Shown piece after piece: positions 51,391-60,900 of a DNA stretch of 64,000 bases. Positions within the stretch are counted from its first letter, which is position 1. Every line of letters starts with the position of its first letter. Under the pieces are notes generated by a model. The model saw only the letters and a list, made by a program, of their open reading frames with translations, ran no database searches and had not been told where the DNA came from. The stretch is taken from positions 62,001-126,000 of the forward strand of contig WGLQ01000009.1 in assembly GCA_016125495.1 (NCBI GenBank), given 5' to 3'. The translations under genes were made by a program, and so were the position numbers. This stretch comes from Hyphomicrobiales bacterium (GTDB lineage Bacteria; Pseudomonadota; Alphaproteobacteria; Rhizobiales; RI-29).

Positions 51391-52839
51391 ATGGACAGAG
51401 CGATGCCGAACGAGCCGACTGCAGCCGCCCCCGACACCCCGGCGATGGCCGATGTCGGCCCGTCGCCTGCCTTGCCCCGCCCCCTCGACATCGTCCTCTT
51501 TTACGAAGCGGCCGCCATGCACACGGGCACCGTTCGGGATCATGTGACGGCATTCGAGCGCCTCAGTGGCCATCGTGTGCACACCCTGGACGTGCGTGCC
51601 GCCGCCGAACTCGCCCCCGACCTCACGCGGGCCGACGCGCTGGTCCTGCACTATTCTCTCGTCATCGCCGGCGATGCCTACGTTCGCCCCTCGCTGGCCG
51701 AGGCGATCGCCGCTTTCACCGGTCCCAAGATCCTCTTCATCCAGGACGAATACCGCTGGGTCGACCGCACCGCCGAGACCATCCGCCTGCTCGGCGTCCA
51801 CGTCGTTTTCACCGTCGTCAACGAGGACGTCATCCGCCGCATCTATCGTGCCCCCTGGCTCGAGAAGGTCCGCTTCGAGCAGACCTTGACCGGTTTCGTG
51901 CCGGAGGATCTCGTGCATCGTCCGGTCCCCGCCTACACCGACCGCCCGATCGACGTTTCCTATCGCGCCCGCCGCGTGCCGGCCTGGCTCGGCGCCTTCG
52001 CGCAGGAAAAGTGGTGGCTCGGCGCGCGCTTTCGCGAGGATGCCCGGCGCCATGGCCTCGTCTGCGACATCGAGACGAGCGAGGCCTCACGCATCTACGG
52101 CGAGCGCTGGATCGAATTCGTTGCGAACTCGAAAGCGGTCCTCGGCTCCGAGAGCGGGGCGAGCTTCGTCGACTTCGCCGGCGACGTGCAGCCGCTCGTC
52201 GAAGCCTTCGAACGCGACCACCCGGATGCCCCCTTCGAGGAGGTCCAGCACCGGTTTCTCGGCGCCCGCGACGGTGAAATCGTGATCCGCGTCATCTCAC
52301 CGCGCTGCTTCGAGGCGGCCGCCCTCAGAACTCTGATGATCCTTTATCCGGGCGACTATTCGGGCGTCCTCGAGCCCGGGCGCCACTATGTGCCGCTCGC
52401 CCGCGACCATTCGAACATGGACGAGGTCGTGGCCATCATCCGTGACCCTGTCCGGGCCAGCGCCGTCATCGAGCGTGCCTGGCAAGAGGTGGCGCAGAAC
52501 CCGCGCTGGACGTTCGCGAGCTTCATCGCCCACTTCGACCGCGTCGTCGAGCAAGAGCACGCCCGCCTCGCGGCCTCGCCCGAGCAGCGCGCCGCCGACC
52601 TCGACCCCTCGTCGCCGCAGGTCCTCGCCGGCCTCTCGCGCGCCGCGGCCGACCTGGCACGCAACCGCAGCACCCGAATGGGCTGGACGCTGCGCCTGAT
52701 GCGCGCTGCCGGCAGTGCCGATGCCTGGGGCGAACGCCATGTCCCGGCGTCCGTCTACCGCCCCCTGCGCCGTGCGGGACGTCTGCTCGTGCGCGCCGTC
52801 AAGCCACTGCTCAAGCGCCTCCTGCTCGGCCGGCAGTAG
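51391..52839 (+). CDS. CgeB-like glycosyltransferase (paralogue B)
   Basis: A 482-residue relative of the protein at 44799-46052. Shared landmarks are IDVSYRARRVPAWLG, a G-L-x-x-D-I strand, a W-x-E-F-V-x-x-x-K-x-V-L-G-S-E-S-G segment, and the acceptor/donor block VISPRCFEAAALRTLMILYP with YSGVLEPGRHYVPL, which is the signature of CgeB/YkvP-type glycosyltransferases. A basic C-terminal tail (LLVRAVKPLLKRLLLGR) may contact the membrane. The start at 51391 has GAGGA six bases upstream; the frame opens 11 codons earlier. Divergent from AsnB. Confidence 0.8.
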   Translation: MDRAMPNEPTAAAPDTPAMADVGPSPALPRPLDIVLFYEAAAMHTGTVRDHVTAFERLSGHRVHTLDVRAAAELAPDLTRADALVLHYSLVIAGDAYVRPSLAEAIAAFTGPKILFIQDEYRWVDRTAETIRLLGVHVVFTVVNEDVIRRIYRAPWLEKVRFEQTLTGFVPEDLVHRPVPAYTDRPIDVSYRARRVPAWLGAFAQEKWWLGARFREDARRHGLVCDIETSEASRIYGERWIEFVANSKAVLGSESGASFVDFAGDVQPLVEAFERDHPDAPFEEVQHRFLGARDGEIVIRVISPRCFEAAALRTLMILYPGDYSGVLEPGRHYVPLARDHSNMDEVVAIIRDPVRASAVIERAWQEVAQNPRWTFASFIAHFDRVVEQEHARLAASPEQRAADLDPSSPQVLAGLSRAAADLARNRSTRMGWTLRLMRAAGSADAWGERHVPASVYRPLRRAGRLLVRAVKPLLKRLLLGRQ

Positions 52840-52858
52840 CACGCCTGAATCTCTGATT

Positions 52859-53899
52859 TCAAAGGGCTTTCTCGATCAGTCCGGCGATGATGTCGGCTGA
52901 GTTCCCATCGCCGTAGTCGGGAATATCGCTGCGGCTCGCCACGCCCTCGCTGGTCCAGAGCCGGTTCCATCCCGCCTCGATGGTCTCGACCCACTCGGTC
53001 TCGTCTCGCAAGGTGACGCAAGGCACACGGTGGAAATACGCCTCCTTCTGAAGGCCGCCCGAGTCGGTGAAGATCGCCGCCGCATTGTGTGCCAGCCAAG
53101 CCATGTCGAGATAGCCGAGCGGCTCGATGAGGCGGACGTTGCGCGGCGCGATGCCCCTGCTCTCCATGAGCTTGCGTGTGCGCGGATGGGTCGGCATGAC
53201 GACCGGGCGCTCGCTCGCCTGCTGCTCCAGGAAGGCGACGATTCGGGCGAAGCGCTCGGGATCGTCGGTGTTCTCGGCGCGGTGCACCGTGGCGGCCGCA
53301 TAGCCGCGCGCCTCCAGCCCGAGCCGTTCGAGGATGCCAGAGCGCCCGCGCGCCCGCTCGACCGCCGCGATCGTCGTGTCGTACATGACATCGCCGACCG
53401 CGTGCACACCCTTGGTGATGCCCTCGCTCGCCAGGTTCCGCACCGCCGTCTGCGTCGGACAGAACAGCAGTTCACTCATGTGGTCGGCGACGATGCGGTT
53501 GATCTCTTCCGGCATGCGCCGGTTGAACGAGCGCAAGCCCGCCTCGACGTGCGCAACCTTGATGTGCAGTTTGACGGCGGCCAGCGCCCCGGCGAGCGTC
53601 GAATTCGTGTCGCCGTAGATCAGCACCAGTCCGGGCTGTTCCTCGAGCAAGGTCGCCTCGACCTTTTCGAGCATCCGTCCCGTCATCGCGCCGTGACCGA
53701 GGCTGTTGACCTCGAGATTGTAGCGCGGCTTCGCGATCGCAAGCTCTTCGAAGAAGACGTCCGACATCATGGCATCGAAGTGTTGGCCAGTGTGCACCAG
53801 CACCTCCTCGATCCCGTGCCTCGCGAGCGCATGGCCGACCGGAGCCGCCTTGATGAACTGCGGCCGCGCGCCGACGATCGTGACGACCTTCTTCGACAT
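52859..53899 (-). CDS. wecB: UDP-N-acetylglucosamine 2-epimerase (non-hydrolysing)
   Basis: A 346-residue enzyme interconverting UDP-GlcNAc and UDP-ManNAc. Motifs GARPQFIKAAP, YGDTNSTLAG, HVEAGLRS, TVHRAEN and TDSGGLQKEA match WecB/MnaA. The start at 53899 follows GAGGA and aligns with family length; 40 upstream in-frame codons are not homologous. It should supply ManNAc, or a related 2-epimer, to the glycan made by this locus. Convergent with the second glycosyltransferase. Confidence 0.91.
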   Translation of the reverse strand: MSKKVVTIVGARPQFIKAAPVGHALARHGIEEVLVHTGQHFDAMMSDVFFEELAIAKPRYNLEVNSLGHGAMTGRMLEKVEATLLEEQPGLVLIYGDTNSTLAGALAAVKLHIKVAHVEAGLRSFNRRMPEEINRIVADHMSELLFCPTQTAVRNLASEGITKGVHAVGDVMYDTTIAAVERARGRSGILERLGLEARGYAAATVHRAENTDDPERFARIVAFLEQQASERPVVMPTHPRTRKLMESRGIAPRNVRLIEPLGYLDMAWLAHNAAAIFTDSGGLQKEAYFHRVPCVTLRDETEWVETIEAGWNRLWTSEGVASRSDIPDYGDGNSADIIAGLIEKAL

Positions 53900-54032
53900 G
53901 AGGAGTTCCTCTTCGTCTGCTGCGCCTGCGCCCTCGGCGCCCCTTGGCCAAGGGAGCGGTCGCATGCCGCGACCACGCCGTCCGGTTGGCTGCGCCTCAC
54001 TCGACAGCACATGCCGCATGCCGGCGCGATTC

Positions 54033-55364
54033 TCAAACCCCGCTCGCTCGCTTCACCTCGACCGCCCCCGCGGGAGCGCCGAAAAAGCGGGCCAACAGTC
54101 CACAGAACGCCACCCCGAGACCGAAGTAGGCCAGGAACCAAGCCTGCCACATCCCCCAACTGAAGGCGCCGACCACCGCCATGCTGGCAAAGAGCGCGAG
54201 CGCCCAGGGTCGAGCTGGTCGGGGCATCCGCCAAATCGCCCTGAGCCCGGCGAGCCCGACGAGGGCCAGTAGGATGCCGCCGACCGCTCCGAGTTCGTAC
54301 CACGTCTGCATGAAGACGTTGTGCGCGTGCCGCCCGGTCCGCCTCGGATAGATGAAGCCTTCCGGCCGCTCGTAGCCATCCTTGCCGTCCGCGATGTCGA
54401 GGGCCTTGGTCGAGCGCGCGCCGACCCCGAAGAACGGCCGCTCATGCCATCGCTCCGCCGTCGTATCCCAAAGGATGATGCGCGCTCGCCCCGTCCACGG
54501 CACCCATTCCGCCTGGTGCAGTCCAAGGCGGTAGGCCGTCTGCGCGGCCGGGACCACCAGCAGTGTCGCCGCCAGCCAGCCCGCGACGACGAGCACGAGC
54601 GCGAGGCGCGCCGAGGCGAATCCGACCAGCAGCACGGCAAGTCCGACGGAGAGCGCAACCGCGCTGGAGCCGTGCTCCGAAAACCCGGCCGTCAGTGCCG
54701 CACCGACGAGGATCGCCCCAGCGGCGAGGAACCGCCACGCCCCGAGCCCCCGCCAGACGACGAACGCCGCGGCCGCCGGCCAGACCAGCGGCACGAGGCT
54801 CGCGATGTGGAAATTGAACCAGAAGGCCCGAACGTGCGTGACCTCCTCGCCATCCAGCACGAGGTCCTTGGGACTCCCCGGTCGGAGCGCCGGAATGAAG
54901 TTCATCAGCGAGCGCCAGATCAACGTATCGCCCGCGATCTCGACGGCATAGAAGGCAACGCCGAAGCCGGCCGTCACCGCCAGCGCCCTTTGCAGCGCGC
55001 TGATCCGCATCTCGCTGTGCGCCATGAAGGCCTGTGCCGCAAGGCCCGCCAGCAGCGCAAAGAGCCCGAGCAGCAGCGCCTTGCCCACCGCCACATCCGG
55101 CTCTGCCGCCCAGAGCGCGCTGGCGAGCGCATAGAGAACGAACGCCAGCGCCGCGAGCCCGAGCGGCCCGCCGAAAGATCGCCAGGCCTGCGCCATAAGC
55201 CCCCGGCTCCAGAGGGCATGAAGGCCGCCCAGGCCCAGCAGCGCCAGCCACGCCGGCGAGGCACGCGGCCACAGCAGCCAGAGCACGACGATCGCCGCAA
55301 ACAGCATCGCCGCCGTCCGCTCCCCCCGCCCGTTACGGCTTCCGACGGCCCCGTCTCGCATCGC
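54033..55364 (-). CDS. O-antigen ligase / Wzy-like membrane protein
   Basis: A 443-residue protein with ten or more hydrophobic helices and one large periplasmic loop (about 270-350) holding RTGRHAHNVFMQTWYELG, the Wzy_C signature H-x-H-N-x-x-x-Q-x-x-x-E-x-G of O-antigen ligases and polymerases. The loop histidine is essential in WaaL proteins (established for the family). It would attach or polymerise the lipid-linked glycan at the outer face of the inner membrane. The start is uncertain: ATGs at 55364 and 55307 are both possible. The stop lies 133 bases upstream of wecB. Confidence 0.85.
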   Translation of the reverse strand, partial: AMRDGAVGSRNGRGERTAAMLFAAIVVLWLLWPRASPAWLALLGLGGLHALWSRGLMAQAWRSFGGPLGLAALAFVLYALASALWAAEPDVAVGKALLLGLFALLAGLAAQAFMAHSEMRISALQRALAVTAGFGVAFYAVEIAGDTLIWRSLMNFIPALRPGSPKDLVLDGEEVTHVRAFWFNFHIASLVPLVWPAAAAFVVWRGLGAWRFLAAGAILVGAALTAGFSEHGSSAVALSVGLAVLLVGFASARLALVLVVAGWLAATLLVVPAAQTAYRLGLHQAEWVPWTGRARIILWDTTAERWHERPFFGVGARSTKALDIADGKDGYERPEGFIYPRRTGRHAHNVFMQTWYELGAVGGILLALVGLAGLRAIWRMPRPARPWALALFASMAVVGAFSWGMWQAWFLAYFGLGVAFCGLLARFFGAPAGAVEVKRASGV

Positions 55365-55591
55365 CCCGATGCATCCCCCGTTTCGCCGGTGCTGCCCCTG
55401 GTCGGCCGGCACCCGCTCCGCCAATCAGATCGCAACCGCCCCGTGTCATATTTGCGCGATCGGCCCCATATAGGCAGTATTGCGAGAGCCCATCGGCTCC
55501 GGCATCGACCCGCGCGGTCGCCGGCGTCTGATGTGCCACGTTCCGGCATGGCCCGTCGAGCCTTGCCGCGCCCCGAGGAGTGCTTCGCCGA

Positions 55592-57475
55592 ATGTCGACA
55601 CGTCACTGCATCGCTGTCCTGACGGCTGTCGCGTTCCTCTTTGCCGACCTCGCCGCGGTTGTCGGCCCCACCCGCGCACTCGCGCAGGGGTCCGCCATCA
55701 CTGGCCCCGCCGCCGGCGCTCCAGGCATCACGCTTACCGGCGGCGATTGCGAAGTCGACGACGAGGACGCCTTTCGCGAGCGTGTTCGCGAACTCGCGGT
55801 CACGACCTTTCGCGACGGCATCGCCCGCGTCGACGTCCCCCTCGTCGTCGCGGACCAGTGGCGTGAGAACGCCTTCGCCGCACTGATCGATCGCCTCGTC
55901 GACGAGGCCGCCGACCAGCTCCGCGAGGAAACCGATTGGGACCAGCTCGTCGCCACCCTCGCCGACAGCGACAAGGCCAAGGCCCTCGCCGAGCGCATGG
56001 CCGAACGCGTCTATCGCTCCGACGCATTCAAGACCGCCGTCGAGGAACTGGCCGGCGATGCCGGGCGCGAGATCGCGAGCCACATCGAGCTTGCCACAAT
56101 CGATGCGGCGGTTCCGGCGGTGCGCTGCGTCAGGACCTACCTCGGCAATCGCTACGGCCGAGGCATCGCCCGCCTCGTCGCCGAGGACACGCGCGCCGAG
56201 TTCGACCCGACCGCCGAGGGCGTTGCCGCCAGCGTCGGCACCGGCCAGGTCGTCGTTGCCGGCAGCGAGGCGATCGCCGGCGCCATGGTCCTGCTGGTGC
56301 GCCGCACCCTCGAGCGCATGGCCCGGCGCGTCGGCCAGCGTGTCGTCGGCGCGGTTCTGAGCCGCATCGTCTCCGTCATCGCCGGCGGTGTCGGAGTGGT
56401 GCTCATCGCCAAGGACATCTGGGAACTGCGCCACGGCGTGCTGCCGATCATCGCGGAGGAAATGAAGTCGGAGACCGCCAAGGAGGCGGTCAAACGCGAG
56501 ATCGCCGCCTCGATCTCCGAGCAGATGGCGGCCCAGATCGACGAACTGGCCACGACCACCGCCGATCGCATCGTCGCCGTCTGGCACGAGTTCCGCTCCG
56601 CCCATCAGAAGGTGATCGACCTCGCCGTCGCCAATCCGACTTTCCGCACCTTCGTCGATGGCATCCCGCGGGTCGACCTTCCACGCCTCGACCGCATCGT
56701 CGCGCTCGTCGTCACACGCGAGGGAGAGGAAGGAATATCGAGACGGCTCGCCGACGGTTCGCTCACCATCGCGATGCGTGAATTGCCGCCCGCCGCCCTC
56801 GAGATCGCGGACGACACAGGCGAACTCGCGCTCGGCTTTGCCTGGCTGCGGCTTGCCGGCGGGCGCATCGAGGATGTCGCGAATTACGAACTGCACCGCT
56901 CGAGCCGGCCGGACGACTTCAGTGAGGCGACGCTCACGGCCATCCTCGCGCTCGCCGACCGCCTTGCGATCGCCCGCATCCTCGAACTGCCCGCCGATGC
57001 GCGCCGTGTCCTCGCCGAACTGGAGACGGGACGGCTGCGGACCCTGGCGCGCAGCCTCACCTCCGGCGAACTGGACACGCTCTCCGGTTACGTGACCGGG
57101 CTCGCCACCGGCGCCCGCGAGCGCATCCTCGTCTCGCTTTCCGAGGATCCCCGCCGCATGCAGTCGCTGGCCATACCGGGCGTGCGCCGCGCCGTGCTCG
57201 CCAGCCGTGATCAGGCCGCCGCCCTCGGCGTTGCGCTGGCCTCGACCGGCGCCTTCGATCTCTTTGCCCTGCAACGCACATTGTCGGCCGTGCTTCGTGG
57301 CGACATCTCTCCATACCTCCTCGCCGCCAAGCATCCCTACGCCATCGGCACGGCACTCATTCTCCTCTTCTTTGCCTATCTATTCCTGAGGCGACTGCTG
57401 TTCGGTCCACGCTATCCGCGCGAGCGCACCCGCCCGCGCCGCGCCGAGCCGCGTGACCCGACGACCGCAACCTGA
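55592..57475 (+). CDS. Large exported protein of unknown function with C-terminal membrane anchor
   Basis: About 627 residues, not recognised as any family. A signal peptide spans 1-32 (TAVAFLFADLAAV, ending in ALAQG). The body is mostly helical and charged, rich in Asp, Glu, Arg and Ala. A hydrophobic glycine-rich stretch at about 235-265 (VVGAVLSRIVSVIAGGVGVV) resembles a membrane-inserting hairpin. A transmembrane helix (YAIGTALILLFFAYLFLRRL) near residue 590 and a basic cytoplasmic tail end it. Topology is thus periplasmic with a C-terminal anchor. The start could instead be a GTG four codons earlier. It begins a three-gene run with a YbjQ-family protein (27 bases) and the CHAT protein. 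Confidence 0.78.
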   Translation: MSTRHCIAVLTAVAFLFADLAAVVGPTRALAQGSAITGPAAGAPGITLTGGDCEVDDEDAFRERVRELAVTTFRDGIARVDVPLVVADQWRENAFAALIDRLVDEAADQLREETDWDQLVATLADSDKAKALAERMAERVYRSDAFKTAVEELAGDAGREIASHIELATIDAAVPAVRCVRTYLGNRYGRGIARLVAEDTRAEFDPTAEGVAASVGTGQVVVAGSEAIAGAMVLLVRRTLERMARRVGQRVVGAVLSRIVSVIAGGVGVVLIAKDIWELRHGVLPIIAEEMKSETAKEAVKREIAASISEQMAAQIDELATTTADRIVAVWHEFRSAHQKVIDLAVANPTFRTFVDGIPRVDLPRLDRIVALVVTREGEEGISRRLADGSLTIAMRELPPAALEIADDTGELALGFAWLRLAGGRIEDVANYELHRSSRPDDFSEATLTAILALADRLAIARILELPADARRVLAELETGRLRTLARSLTSGELDTLSGYVTGLATGARERILVSLSEDPRRMQSLAIPGVRRAVLASRDQAAALGVALASTGAFDLFALQRTLSAVLRGDISPYLLAAKHPYAIGTALILLFFAYLFLRRLLFGPRYPRERTRPRRAEPRDPTTAT

Positions 57476-57502
57476 GCCGATCGAGCGGGAATTCCCATCA
57501 CC

Positions 57503-57835
57503 ATGAGCGAGCACGCAATTCGGCTGACCAGCCTCGAGAGCCTTGCCGAGGACATCGTGCCGGGCTCCCTCCTCCACGCCAGCGCCGTCAGCGCCGCGAA
57601 CATCATCAAGGACCTGCGCGAGCACATCACCAACACCTTCGGCGGACGTATGTCCCGCTATGAGGCCATGCTCGACGAGACCATCGAACGCGCCCTCGAG
57701 GAATTGCGCCAAAGGGCGATCGAGGCCGGCTACGACGGCGTTCTCGGCGTACGGATCGTCCACCCCAACATCGTCGATGGCGGTGTCGAAGTCGTCGTCT
57801 ATGGCACCGGTTACCGCTTGCGTGCCCGCGACTGA
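57503..57835 (+). CDS. YbjQ/UPF0145-family small protein
   Basis: A 110-residue protein. The C-terminal half AIEAGYDGVLGVRI, then GGVEVVVYGTGYRLR, matches the YbjQ family, whose members form pentameric rings and are annotated as putative heavy-metal-binding proteins. The family's usual opening T-S-x-P-x-I... appears here as ITLTS-like RLTSLESLAE, so the call is by the second half mainly. It sits between two exported proteins but has no signal itself. The role is unknown. Confidence 0.72.
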   Translation: MSEHAIRLTSLESLAEDIVPGSLLHASAVSAANIIKDLREHITNTFGGRMSRYEAMLDETIERALEELRQRAIEAGYDGVLGVRIVHPNIVDGGVEVVVYGTGYRLRARD

Positions 57836-57987
57836 GGACGCGCCCCCGTTGCCATCGAGTGACAGGTGTCCGCGCCACGACCGAAAGGGTTGTGATCGCC
57901 GTCCTCGGATGCTTTCATGAGACGACCCCAGTCCGCGACGCAAGTGCGACTTGGCGCGGGCGGGGCGCGGCATCGAGGAGGTGAAGG

Positions 57988-60900
57988 GTGGCGGGAAGAA
58001 GGGTGGCGAGAAGTCGAACAGTGCGGGCATTTCTTCTCACCCTCGTGTTTTTCATCCTCTCTGTCCTGCCGGCGACCAGCCAGGAGGCAGGTTCCACGAC
58101 GGATGCCGCCGATTTCCCGCAGCGGGTCGTCGATACGATCGTCGAAATCAAGGTGGTTGCCAACCACCACGCCAGCAACCGCCACGCCGAGGCCTCGCGT
58201 GAGCGCCTGTTGGCGCTGCGGGACCGCATCGCGGCGCTGACCGCCTCCCCGGAATTGGACCGCCTGCCCGAAGATTTCCTCCGTTCGCTCCACCCGGCCT
58301 TCCTGAAGGTCCTCGATGCGGGCGCGGACATCGTGCTGACGCCGGGCTTCCACTACACCGAGGTCGAGGCCATCGTCGCCGCATTTCGCAAGCATTTGAA
58401 GCACGACGAGGCGGTTGCCGCCCATCGCGATATCGTTCTCCTCGAGAGCATTGCCACGACGTTTGGAACGGACTGGTATGGATTCTATTCCATCAATTTC
58501 ACACTGCTCAACGAACGCTTCCGGGGCGAGGTAGGCTATCGCCGCGCGCTCCGCCTCCTCGCCCGTCACAATGGCGCCTGTGGGCAAACCGACAGCGGTC
58601 CGCGGCGCTCCGCCGAACTCTGCATCGCCGATATCGCGACACGGGGATTCAAAGCCTCCGGCTCGCCGGCCCTTGCGCTCGACTGGGCGCGCGAGCGAGA
58701 GCGGTTTCTGGCTGACGTGAGCGACGTCCCACCCGCCGATCGCATCGCGAGCCTGGTGGAGTTGGCCGAACTCGAACTCGACCAGGGCTGGCACGCTCCG
58801 GCCGCAGGCGCGATCGGCAAGGCCCGCGCCATTGCTGCCGGCGCTCGCCCGAACCGGGCCCTGCTCGCGCGGATGGAGGCCGTCGAGGCACGCCTTTCCA
58901 TCCGTGGGCTCGCCACTTCGCAGGCGCCCTCCGCGGCGCTTGTCGACCGCTGGACCGCCGGATTCGATCCCTCCACCGGGCGCGGTATCGGTGAAATGGC
59001 CCGCGCCATCGCCGCCCTCCACGCCGGTCGCATCGATGGCCGCCTGGCTGCCTCCATCGACCGCACGCTTGCCAAGGCCGGCGTCGCGAACCGGCGGCCC
59101 TCGGCCTGCCGCAAGGGCCGCAAGCCCGCCGAGACTGCCCGCGAGGTGACCCTCTTTGCCGCCTACTTCGTTCCCTATCACGCGGCGCCGGGCGATCTTG
59201 CGACAATCTGTCGGTTCATTTTCGAGCGCAATCCGGCCGCCAAGGTGGCGCTCGCCCGTCGCCTCCTCGACCCCATGCTCGAGAATGCCGGCGAGTTCGG
59301 GACGGAGGGACAATATCTCGAGGGGCTCGCCGGCCTCGCCGAAGCATTTTCCATCCTGGGATACGACCGGGCGGCCGAAGTCGCTCGCAGCGCCTTCCTC
59401 CAGGATCTCGCCCGCAACTATCCCGACGCCGCCGCACGCGATAGCGCCGCCCTCACGCTCGCCCCGGCGGTCGTCGATGCGCACGCCTCTCGCGCGCTCG
59501 CCGCCGTTGCGTCCGGCGACCGGGACGGCGCGCGGATCGCGCTCGCCGAAGCCGCCCGCATCGCGAGCTTGCGTCTTGCGGCCGAATGGCGTGCGGGCAG
59601 TCAGGACATCGCCGATGCGATCGCTCGCCTCGAGGGACCGCTCGCGCGCGTGACCGAGGCTTGGCACGCGCTGGCGGTGCGCGGGGCCGCTTCCGGCGAA
59701 TCCGACGTGGCCGGCGCCTTCGAGGCCTTCCAACTCGCCCGTCTCGATGACGTGGCGACCGCCATCCAGGTGGGGTTGCGCCGCAGCGCGACCCTCTCGC
59801 CCGAAGTCGCTGGCCTCATCGCCGAAGTCGAGGCAGTCCACTCCCGCCTCGCCCATCTCGAGCGCATCGCGGCCGGCGTGCAATTCGACTTCGACGACGG
59901 CGTTTCCAGCGAACGCGCCCACCTCTCCAGGCAATACGACGAAGCCCGAGCCCGTCTTTCGACGGCGCTGCCTGTCTACGAGGATTTCGCCAGCGTAACA
60001 CCGCTCAATTTCCAGGAGGCCCGCACTCGTCTGGGCGAGCGCGATGCGCTGGTTTTTCTCTCACCTGCAACCGATCGCACCGCCGCCTTCGTCTTGACCC
60101 GTGCCGCCGCCGCTTTCCGCTCCCTGTCGGAGGGCGAGGAGACGCTTGCCCCCGCGATCGCGGATTTGCGTCGCCAGCTCGACCCAGAAGTCGAGGGAAA
60201 CGATGGCGCGGGGTTCGACGTGGAACTGGCTCACCGCCTTCATCAGCTGCTGCTGGCCCCGTTCACCGATACGCTCGCCGAGGTCGACCACCTCTTCGTG
60301 GTCGCTGACGGGAGCTTGACCAGCCTTCCCCTTCATGTCCTGGTCACGAACCGCCCGCCGGCTGGAGCCGGCATGGCGGATGTCGCTTGGCTCGCGAAGC
60401 GCTTTGCCACGACTTACCTGCCATCGGTCGTCGATCTCCGCCCCGCCGATGTCGCCGCCGCAACGAGTTCCGGCCGCTTCATGGCGTTCGCGGACCCCGA
60501 TTTCGGCTCCGAGCGGAACGATGCCGCGAAACGTCCCGCGGCCGAAGTCACGAGGAGCTTTCGCGGCGCCGTGACGGACCTCGCATCACTGCCGACGATA
60601 CCCTCCCTTCCGGAGACACGAACCGAGGTCGAGCACGTCGCTCGCACGGTACCGGGCGGGGATGTCGATTTGTTCCTCGGGCAGGATGCGACCGAGGCGA
60701 TGGTGAAGTCGCTGAGCCGATCCGGGCGCCTCGCCGCCACTCGTATCCTCTATTTCGCGACCCACGCCGTGGTGCCGGGCGAGATCGACGACGCGAGCGA
60801 GGCCGGCCTCATCCTGACGCTGCCGAAACAACCCAGCGACGAGGACGACGGCCTTCTCAGCGCATCGGAAATCGCGCGCTTGCGCCTCGACGCCGACTGG

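Noticed and set aside
54974-57334. A 786-codon minus-strand frame spanning the O-antigen ligase start and the exported unknown protein
   Set aside because: The plus-strand frame from 55592 has a signal peptide, an anchor and the codon bias expected of a real gene; the minus frame has neither.
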